Assembly (NCBI RefSeq): GCF_000143415.4
Contig: NW_003314378.1
Location: 376,990-401,424 of the forward strand
Direction of reading: 5' to 3'
Source of the DNA: Selaginella moellendorffii
Taxonomy: Eukaryota > Streptophyta > Lycopodiopsida > Selaginellales > Selaginellaceae
Length of the DNA stretch: 24,435 nt
Below are positions 17,420 to 24,435 of the stretch, one piece after another. Each line of letters opens with the position of its first letter. Positions within the stretch are counted from its first letter, which is position 1. Under the pieces are notes generated by a model. It saw nothing but the letters and a program-made list of their open reading frames with translations. It was not told the DNA's origin and did not search any database. The position numbers and the translations under genes were made by a program.

Positions 17420-18260
17420 GCATGTTTCTCCTGTCAGTCTTCCTGAGAAGTATCATGATTTTGGGGATGTGTTTGACAAGAAAAAAGCTAGTGTACTGCC
17501 TGTTCATCGGCCTTATGATTGTCCCATTGATTTACAGGAAGGAGCATCACCTCCGTGGGGGCCTATCTACGGGTTATCCCTGTCCGAGCTTAAGGCCCTC
17601 AAAGAGTATGTGGATGAGAACCTTGCCTCAGGCTACATTCAGCATTCGCAGTCCCCAGCTAGAGCGCCTGTCTTCTTTGTCAAGAAGAAGGATGGGAGCT
17701 TGCGGCTAGTCATCAATTACCGAGGTTTGAACAAGGTGACTATTCGGAACTGTTATCCGCTGCCCCTGATCTCGGACCTATTGGAACGCCTCGGCGGTGC
17801 CCGCTTATTCACCAAGATCGACCTCCGTGGAGCATACAACCTGATCCGGATCCGGCCTGGTGATGAATGGAAGACTACGTTCCGAACCCGCTATGGCCAC
17901 TTCGAGTACCATTTGGTTTGACAAATGCTCCAGCAGTTTTCCAACACATGGTGAACGGTCTTTCGGGAGTTTCTTGATCAGATGGTGATCATTTACCTTG
18001 ATGACATCCTCATCTACTCAAAAACTCAGGAGGAGCACGACGAACATGTACGCAAGGTGCTAGCGAAGCTGCGAGAACACGGCCTATATGCGAAGCTTGA
18101 GAAATGCTCGTTTGATAAGCAGTCTGTGGAGTTCCTTGGGTACATTGTCACTCCTGAGGGTATCACGATAGATCTTGCCAAAGTCAAGACTATTCTCGAA
18201 TGGGAGCCTCCACAATCACTGTCGGACGTTCAGGTTTTCCTTGGCTTCGCCAACTTCTAC
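17420..18260 (+). pseudogene. Reverse transcriptase of inner element
   Basis: Domain in order: [86 protein letters not shown], then after a frame change [15 protein letters not shown], then YLDD (17994-18005, active site). Two small deletions break the frame: about 10 bp after GHFEY near 17911, and about 2 bp after HMVN near 17957. The thumb/connection follows (VEFLGYIVTPEGITID). Confidence 0.92.
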
Positions 18261-18790
18261 TGCAAATTCATTGATCACTACTCTGACATTGTCCTTCCTC
18301 TCACGCATCTCACTCGCAAGGATGTTCCCTTCTCTTGGTCTGCTACTGCCCAGCAGGCCTTCGACACACTCAAGACGGCCTTCAGTTCTGCTCCCGTCTT
18401 GATCCATGCTGATTCCTCACAACCTTTCTTCATCGAGGCTAACGCCTCCGACTTTGCCATTGGTGTTGTGCTGTCTCAACTCGGAGCGGATCACAAACTT
18501 CATCCGGTCGCTTTCCATTCTCGGAAATTCCAGCCTGCAGAGATCAATTACGAAATCCACAACAAGGAGCTTCTTGCCATCGTGGATTCCTTTGGAGAGT
18601 GGCGCCGTTTCTTGGAGGGGGCGGACCATTAAACAATAGTCTGGACGGATCACAAAAATCTCGAGTACTTTGCCACTTCCCGAGTTTTGAGCCGTCGTCA
18701 AGCAAGGTGGGCACAATTCCTGAGTTGGTTTGACTTTGTTATCAAGTACAGACCTGGAAAGCTTCAAGGCCTTCCTGATGCTCTTTCAAG
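18261..18790 (+). pseudogene. RNase H of inner element
   Basis: FIEANASDFAIGVVLSQ shows Asn (AAC at 18441-18443) where the first catalytic Asp of Ty3/gypsy RNase H is expected in the xDASDF motif; a single G-to-A change explains it. HNKELLAIVDSFGEWRRFLE keeps the catalytic Glu. TAA at 18630-18632 interrupts, then VWTDHKNLEYF keeps the next Asp, and YRPGKLQGLPDALSRR closes the domain. Confidence 0.88.
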
Positions 18791-19019
18791 GCGCTCCTAT
18801 CTCAGTCTTAGGCCTGGTAATCCTGCCTTCGATCAACAGGATCAAGTTATCCTCGGTCCTGATCGGCTTCAATTTATGGCAATTTCCCTGGCCCCTCAGG
18901 ACTCCTCCTTGATGGATGCGATCAGAAATGATCTCCAATCCGATGACCTCGCCAGTGATATTTTCACCCATCTTCAGGCTGGACACCCAGTGACCCCCGA
19001 CTGCCGGCGATTTGACGAG

Positions 19020-19905
19020 TTCGAGTTCTTAGATGGCTTATTGTACCGTGGGGAGCAGCTTTACGTTCCTGAAGGTGATGCTCGAAGGTTGGTCCTGATG
19101 GCGTGCCACGATAGCCCGACTGCTGGTCACTTCGGCATTGCGAAAACCTATGAGCTAGTTGCACGGGACTTTTGGTGGCCTCACATGGATGACTACATCA
19201 AAGCTTTTGTTACCCCCTGTGACACTTGTGCCCGGAATAAGGTACCTCGCCACCTTCCTTCATGTTTGCTTCATTCCCTCCCGGTCCCTTCAGGTCCTTG
19301 GGAATCCATCTCCATGGATTTCTTGAGTGATCTTCCGAGTTCTTGAGGCTTCAACAGTATTTTAGTCGTGGTGGATCACTTCACAAAGATGGCACACTTC
19401 TTGCCATGTACCAAGGAATTTTCGGGAGAGGACATGGCAAAACTGGTATTCAGGGAAATTTTCCGACTTCATGGGATTCCTACAGATGTGGTTTCGGATT
19501 GGGGGCCTCAATTCATCTCTCATTTCTGGCAACGGTTTTTGCAGCTGCTTGGAGTGAAGGCCAACCTCTCTTTGGCATATCATCCTCAAACTGATGGACA
19601 GTCCGAGGGAACGATTCAGACGCTGGAACAATTTTTGAGGTGCTTCATCAACTATCATCAGGATAACTGGTTCGATATCCTTCCCCTTGTTGAGTTCTCC
19701 TATAACAACTCTGTTCACTCCTCTCTTCGAGTTTCCCCCTTCTTTGTGAACTCTGGCCGAAATCCCCGATTCAATCTCTCACTTCTCCATCTGAATCCTC
19801 TCGTTCAAATCCCCGCTCTGAGGCATTTATCTCCAACCTCCAGGAAATCCACAACTCCATCTCCTTCCACCTCCATCGTGCTCAGGAATCTCACAAAACA
19901 TTTGC
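19020..19905 (+). pseudogene. Integrase of inner element
   Basis: The zinc finger HHCC is complete (HDSPTAGHFG ... CDTC). Catalytic core: SMDFLSDLP (Asp), TGA at 19344-19346, ILVVVDHFTKMAHFLPC, VVSDWGPQFISHFWQRF (second Asp; Trp replaces the usual Arg), AYHPQTDGQSE with the catalytic Glu, then LPLVEFSYNNSVHSSLRVSP. The frame is lost around 19790-19950. Confidence 0.9.
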
Positions 19906-19923
19906 CAATGTCCATCGTCAGGA

Positions 19924-20454
19924 TTGTCCCCTTACAATATCGGGCTTAAAGTCTGGCTCCTCAGGCGAAATATCTCCACCACCAGGCCCTGTCCAAAACT
20001 CGATTTCAAACGCCTCGGTCCTTTTCCTATCAGTGCCATCATTAATCCCGTCACTTATCGCCTTGCACTTCCCTCCTCATATCAAATTCACCCCGTTTTT
20101 CACTCCTCTCTCCTTGAGCCTTATATTCCCAGTTCTATTCCAAATCGGGTCATTCCTCCGCCTCCACCAGTGCAGCTCGAGGATGGGTCTGAGTACGAGG
20201 TTCAAGACATCCTTGATTCCAAGATTTCACGGTCTAAACTCTACTATCTGGTCGACTGGAAGGGTTACGGACCTGAGGAACGCACTTGAGAACCTGCGGA
20301 CAACCTGATTCATTCTCCTGACCTTGTTAAGGACTTCCACCGGCGCTATCCTTCTCATCCCAATCCTCATTCTTTTTCTCCATCTCCCATCCCTCGCCAC
20401 TCATCTCATCCTCCTCTTCGTTCTCGTTCACATCCTCGTTCCACTCGTTCTTGA
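19924..20454 (+). pseudogene. Integrase C-terminus with chromodomain, inner element
   Basis: GPY/F-type module (KRLGPFPISAIINPVTYRL, HPVFHSSLLEPY), then a chromodomain at about 20191-20345: YEVQDILDSK, YYLVDWKGYGPEERT, then EPADNL and VKDFHRRYP. The third aromatic-cage residue, Trp before EPADNL, is a TGA stop (20287-20289; TGG to TGA). The chromodomain places the element among chromoviruses, whose integrases are steered to histone-marked chromatin. The original stop is TGA at 20452-20454. Confidence 0.9.
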
Positions 20455-20465
20455 GGAGGGGGTGC
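20453..20465 (+). other. Polypurine tract of inner element
   Basis: GAGGAGGGGGTGC directly before the 3' LTR. Confidence 0.85.
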
Positions 20466-20827
20466 TATCAGGAATCCCCCAATTCTTGCCACATTCCTGA
20501 CTCTCACCGGATTCCTGACCTGCAGACCACATTCCTGACTCTCGAGACACTTCCCTATTCCTGACTCTCGAGACACTTCCCGATTCCTGAGTCTCGAGCC
20601 ATATTCCTAATGATGATGTGGCGCCTCCTCGACCTCAGCTATATTTAGGCCGTCCTCGATCCAAGAGTGGTGGAGCTTCATCAACCTATAGTATATATAG
20701 GTTAGCCTTGTTCCATTTCTCCACAATCTGAATCAACGCCAGTCTAAGGCCTCTTCTTTGTTTCCACTAGCTTTTTCTCTTTGTCTTTTTGCATTTTCCA
20801 GTCTTGATCTTGTCGGGGGTCTTGACA
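20466..20827 (+). repeat. 3' LTR of inner element (362 bp)
   Basis: TATCAGGAAT...GTCTTGACA. The first dinucleotide is TA rather than TG (one transition). Two 26-bp units instead of three. Confidence 0.95.
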
Positions 20828-20832
20828 GATTC
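20828..20832. repeat. Target site duplication GATTC, right
   Basis: Identical to 15296-15300, directly after the 3' LTR end TTGACA. Confidence 0.95.
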
Positions 20833-21215
20833 TTTCGGATAATGGTTGCACATTTATAGTTGAGGCATTTCATGTTCTGACGTCTCGATTGGGGATATGT
20901 CACACTTTCACGAGTGCTTATCATCCATAATCAGACGGTTTAGAGGAACGGCTTGTTTGGACATTCAAAAGGATGATTGCAAAGTATATGAACTTTTAGC
21001 ATTCGGATTAGGATGGTTATTTGCCGTGTCTTCGGTATACATATGTCACAGGGGTGCAGAGTTCTATTGGTGCTTCACCATATAAACTCTTATATGGTCA
21101 TGATCTAATATTACCAATGGAGCTGGGTTTACTATCGCAATTGCCACGAGCTACCGATGCTAGGTCGTGGGATTAGTATTTGATAAGCATTCTTCCACTT
21201 GTCTGAGTAGAGTTT
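20828..21215 (+). pseudogene. Integrase of outer element, second part
   Basis: Directly continues the catalytic core after the inner element: ILSDNG with the second catalytic Asp, then TSAYHP, a TAA at 20928-20930 where the near-universal HPQ motif has Gln, then SDG and SSIGASPYKLLYGHD. A second stop (TAG) lies near 21004, in the Trp-containing PLAEFAYN-like region. Confidence 0.82.
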
Positions 21216-21289
21216 GCTGAACACTTAGGCCGCATACAAGTGGGACAATAACAGCGCTACAACTCCCATCATTGTCCACTTGTGGAGTA

Positions 21290-21595
21290 CAAAGTGGATG
21301 ATTTGGTGTTAATTTGTTTTCCCCATCTTACGGTACGTGGTTTATCTAAGGGGCTCCTTGCACAGTGGAAAGGACCGTATCGGGTGTTGTGGCAAGTTGA
21401 AGCACAAGTTTATGAGGTTCGGCATGACATCTAGCAGGTTGATCCTCTAGAGATTATACATGTGCAGCGGTTGAAACACTTTATACAAAGAGATCAGGAG
21501 CAGTTAATACCATCTATAGATCTGCCAATGCCTCCTCCTAATGTTCCTCTAGATCCCAGCCCGTCTACAAGAGAACCCTAATGGTCTTCCATTAT
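21290..21595 (+). pseudogene. Integrase C-terminal GPY/F domain of outer element
   Basis: VDDLVLICFPHL, then GLLAQWKGPYRVLWQVEAQV carries the GPY/F motif of Ty3/gypsy integrases, then IIHVQRLKHF. TAG at 21432-21434 interrupts it. No chromodomain is recognisable after it, so this element is not called a chromovirus. Confidence 0.75.
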
Positions 21596-21598
21596 TCT

Positions 21599-21613
21599 AA
21601 GAGGAGGGGATGA
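21599..21613 (+). other. Polypurine tract of outer element
   Basis: AAGAGGAGGGGATGA immediately before the 3' LTR; primes plus-strand synthesis. Confidence 0.8.
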
Positions 21614-21789
21614 TGTGAGGGCCAAGTGTATGGCTATGATGCCATATACTAATATTAGCGTAGTGGGATTTTGGTAGCCGTCAGATTGGTTTCAATTCGG
21701 ACCACTCGCTCTTGTATATAAGTTAGGGTTTTTGGGTTAATTGATATGCATATTTTCTGTATTCTCTTTCCATATTTCATGCACTGACA
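21614..21789 (+). repeat. 3' LTR of outer element (176 bp)
   Basis: TGTGAGGGCC...CACTGACA; partner of 11759-11933. Confidence 0.88.
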
Positions 21790-21818
21790 ATTTAGCAACT
21801 TTATTATTATTAAAATGT

Positions 21819-22637
21819 TTATAAATGATAAGTGATAACTGCGGAAGGCAGATCAAATCCACGGTTTGCATCTAGAGGATGATCGTCGATGTGAAGAAAT
21901 CCCTGCATGAATGGAACAGCATCATCAATATCCCTTCCAAAGCAACCAGCAATATCACAAACCTTGTCAAAGTTACAGCCTGGGTTGCAATAGAAACTTG
22001 CAAAGGAATCTCCACAGCAGCAGGAGCTTTGTGATCTTCTGCCGGTGTGAATCTCATCAGTCTAGCCATGGACCAAAACTCCACATTTCGGCCATCCAAC
22101 AAAGCCTTTAGCGCGTGGCCATACAAATGAACAAACCATGGTATTATCTGGAGGATCATAATGTCAACGTAGTCGACTGCCTTGATACCTAAAGAGTAAC
22201 AGTTTCGAGAAGAACCATCATTTGCTCGAAACGAAATGATGATGGATCCCCTTGCATTCCCGCTGCCAGCCAAATACCGGCTTGTGTAGAACCGAGACCA
22301 ATCCACCCGGGCTCTCCAAGTGACTACAAGATCAAGCTCGCTGTTCATGCCAGCTTCATACTCAAGTAAAAGAGAGCCTGAAGAGGAGGCAAGCACCTGA
22401 CTTGGAGCAGAGCTGACTATTGTCCATGAAGTTGATGCCTATTTCTTCACTGAGATCTCTAGCCAAGTGCTTCGCCAAGCTCTCCTCCAGCTCTAGATAG
22501 ACACTACTTGTAGTTGCAAGCGGGCACTTGCCTTCCAGCTTTGAGCCAAACATCCTGGAGAGTGTCCAGCCTTGCAGCTTGGATGACAGATCTTCTGAAA
22601 CTGCTAGCTTTTGCAAAACAACTGTCAAGGTTAACAT
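21819..22637 (-). pseudogene. Decayed unidentified gene, copy 2 (inverted relative to copy 1)
   Basis: Longer copy of the gene at 8217-8753. From its 5' side on the - strand: SSKLQGWTLSRMFGSKLEG, LATTSSVYLELEESLAKHLA, DLSEEIGINF, a frameshift near 22390, then ASSSGSLLLEYEAG, ELDLVVTWRARVDWSRFYTS, YLAGSGNARGSIIISFRAND. A GTTTGT at about 22144-22139 may be an intron donor. A 3' open frame at 22061-21819, different from the upstream one and ending in TAA, reads CCGDSFASFYCNPGCNFDKV, DIAGCFGRDIDDAVPFMQGF and HPLDANRGFDLPSAV. It is Cys-rich and probably the true last exon. Family not recognised; secreted or membrane-associated is only a guess from the cysteines. Confidence 0.6.
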
Positions 22638-22847
22638 CCAATTTTGAATATTAAGGCTATTGGGATGAAAAAAAATTTAATCAACTTATACAAAAATAAC
22701 AAGATCGTTAGTATTACTACATTTTTATAGTATCCATTGCAATGACAAAAATCCATAGTTCATACCTATCACTATATATCATTAGTATTAGCTATGATTT
22801 GTATTTGATTCATTTATTTTGTAAATTACACCTTATAAATCTTTATC
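22638..22847. repeat. Direct repeat, copy 1 (about 210 bp)
   Basis: Aligns with 24241-24435: CCAATTTTGAATAT, AATTTAATCAACTTAT, TTGCAATGACAAAAATCCAT and TTATAAATCTTTATC are shared in order. It begins exactly where the decayed gene's recognisable sequence ends. Confidence 0.75.
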
Positions 22848-24240
22848 ATTTATATGTATTTTCTTAACAATGTAGGTATCATGCATAGTGAAATCATTGT
22901 AGAGAAATAGTTTATGTTTTTCTTAGAAAAACTTGCAAGGTGGTGAGTGACTTTACCTAATGTAATCTATAAATCATGTAATTTTATTTTGAAATCACAA
23001 CTTTGGGAATATTGTCTCATATGCAAGTTTGTCTTCAAATCAAAGTAACTAATGCAGTAGCAAAACATTAGCACATTAGATGAGTTGCAATGATTGGCTA
23101 CTATAGTTTTCACTTCTAGTTCTATCATTACCTAATCACTAAAGGATTAGAATTTCTTTACCACAAATTAGGCCATCATGAAAAGCACTCTAAAGAAAGT
23201 GTTATACATTGTCATATTCCTTTAGCTGGTTTTTGTAATACAAACATAGAAATGTACAACAAATTTAATAAAGATTTTATATGTGCTACAATGACACAAG
23301 ATATGAATCTTCCCTTTTCCTTTGAGACCATTGATAAGTTTCATATGCTACTAAGTTATTTCTCATAAAAGCAAGAACAACAATATGTTAAAGTTTTCAA
23401 AGTTTCTTCTTCTGTTAGTTATTTTGAATTTAGTGCTGAGAATTCCATAGAATATATATATGGATGTACTAGTTATTAATTTACAAGGATTAAGTTCAAA
23501 GCAAAGGGAGTCTTTGGCTACAAAATACACTAGCAATGCAAAGCTGTGCAATCTTAAAGTAGTGGCACAAATTCCACATTTGCAATTATAAGGATGAACA
23601 CAATCCTAATGAAACACTTGCAAGGTGTGGAGATTCTAGAACTCTATTGTCTCCATTAAAAATTTAAATTTTTTGTACCAACTAACAAAGAATAATATAT
23701 ACTAAGCAAATGTATCTACCACCTTGTTAATAAAGATAAAATAGAACTAGGCTATGTGAGTTTTCTAGGAAAAGTGATTCCATATCAAGGATTGTGCCAA
23801 ATTCCTAAAATTTGCTGCCTTTGTTTTTAAAGTGCTAATCCTTTGTTCTAACTTTTTAAATTAATTATAATGAACAAAACATTTATTACATGGATTGCCC
23901 ATGGAAATGCATAATTTTATATTGGGACTAGAGTTATATTTCACCAATGAGCATGATGAGATCCAAATTGCAATATCCCTTGTGTATTGAAAATTACAAA
24001 TGAAAGGTTTAACTTACCTCGATTGCAATTTAGTGGGTGCTAGTTGAAATTAGCAAGGATCTGAGCTCTACTAAGAAAAGCAAAATTGCAAAGTTTTAGA
24101 TGATATTTATTTAGGTTATATGATATTAATATTATTGAAAGTTAAATAGTAAATGGAAACTGTAAGTAAGTTTTTATGAAAATGGAGCAATGCATAATTG
24201 AATTGTATCATAGAAAGTATCTGTAAGAGAAATAAATTCA
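22848..24240. other. AT-rich spacer between two direct repeats, no gene seen
   Basis: No open frame with a recognisable motif. 23935-24015 is a diverged copy of the repeat at 5358-5460. Confidence 0.5.
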
Positions 24241-24435
24241 CCAATTATGAATATGGAATCTGTTGGTAAAGAAAGAAATTTTAATCAACTTATGGAACAA
24301 TAAAAAGATCCTGTTATTATTACTACATGTTTTATACTATTCATTGCAATGACAAAAATCCATAGTTTATAATTATTAGCTATGATTAGTGTTTGATTAA
24401 AAAATTTGAAAAATCACATCTTATAAATCTTTATC
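24241..24435. repeat. Direct repeat, copy 2, running to the window end
   Basis: Second copy of 22638-22847, about 1.6 kb downstream in the same orientation and cut by the window edge. No TG...CA ends or PBS/PPT were seen, so LTR status is not claimed. Confidence 0.75.

Larger units (their letters stand above)
15301..20827 (+). mobile_element. Inner Ty3/gypsy chromovirus (5,527 bp), nested
   Basis: Complete LTR-gag-PR-RT-RNase H-IN-chromodomain-LTR structure inserted in the integrase gene of the outer element. The target duplication is exact: GATTC at 15296-15300 and 20828-20832. The 5' LTR has 388 bp and the 3' LTR 362 bp; apart from one 26-bp unit they differ at about 11 sites, mostly transitions. 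The primer-binding site matches its own LTR. It is inactive: stops in gag and pol, two small RT deletions, a lost RNase H Asp, a frameshift in the integrase C-terminus and a stop in the chromodomain. Confidence 0.96.
11759..21789 (+). mobile_element. Outer Ty3/gypsy retrotransposon, old, interrupted
   Basis: Gene order LTR-gag-PR-RT-RNase H-IN-LTR marks it as Ty3/gypsy. The LTRs are at 11759-11933 and 21614-21789. The element is split at 15300/20828 by the inner chromovirus; without it the element is about 4.5 kb. It carries at least seven in-frame stops (all TAG or TAA) and an internal deletion between RNase H and integrase, so it is dead. LTR divergence of about 14% by eye makes it clearly older than its guest. 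No clear target duplication (TTTTT left, ATTTA right). Confidence 0.93.

Noticed and set aside
11754-21794. A target duplication for the outer element
   Set aside because: The 5 bp on each side (TTTTT and ATTTA) do not match; AT-rich flanks would make any partial match meaningless.
1-24435. CRISPR array, bacterial operon or prophage
   Set aside because: No regularly spaced identical repeats; spliced gene and plant retrotransposons show a plant nuclear genome. The CHAT gene alone does not imply a CRISPR link.

Overview
The window looks like nuclear DNA of a land plant, most likely a lycophyte such as Selaginella. This is inferred from three things. The one well-preserved host gene is a TPR-CHAT protein split by very short introns (55, 46 and 55 bp). 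The transposons are plant Ty3/gypsy elements plus a 5S-carrying Cassandra-type TRIM. Genes are scattered through AT-rich, repeat-filled DNA. No bacterial operons, CRISPR array or prophage were seen.

Layout. 1-3215: a four-exon TPR-CHAT gene on the + strand (CDS 93..1738, 1794..1986, 2033..2918, 2974..3122; 957 aa) and its 3' flank. 3216-4873: a decayed Ty3/gypsy gag-pol fragment on the - strand whose reverse transcriptase is cut in mid-domain and joined to the C-terminal end of an alpha-tubulin. 4905-6845: a nest of Cassandra-like TRIMs with 5S-derived LTRs, namely one old copy on +, one old copy on -, and one young complete copy (6011-6605, TSD ACTTC) inserted into the old - copy. 6846-8216: mostly empty. 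8217-8753: a decayed copy of an unidentified gene on +; its second copy lies inverted at 21819-22637. 8892-9212: a 48-bp tandem duplication and two tRNA-like stretches. 9245-9690: a GC-rich island with an unassigned open frame. 9840-11758: AT-rich DNA with small repeats and a possible copia protease remnant.

11759-21789 is one old Ty3/gypsy retrotransposon (175/176-bp LTRs, roughly 14% apart by eye). Its integrase gene is split by a younger Ty3/gypsy chromovirus at 15301-20827 (388/362-bp LTRs, about 3% apart), flanked by a perfect GATTC target duplication. The inner element carries a 15-nt primer-binding site that is the exact reverse complement of its own LTR about 30 nt downstream of the TATA box. 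That is the layout expected of self-primed (Tf1/sushi-type) reverse transcription rather than tRNA priming. Both elements are dead, with stops, frameshift deletions and lost catalytic residues. 22638-24435 is AT-rich and holds a roughly 200-bp direct repeat spaced about 1.6 kb apart.

The only gene that looks functional is the TPR-CHAT gene, a predicted cysteine-protease-fold protein. Everything else is mobile DNA or decayed host sequence. The best leads are the tubulin-RT chimera just downstream of and convergent with the CHAT gene, the self-priming signature, the nested 5S TRIMs, and the inverted pair of unidentified decayed genes.
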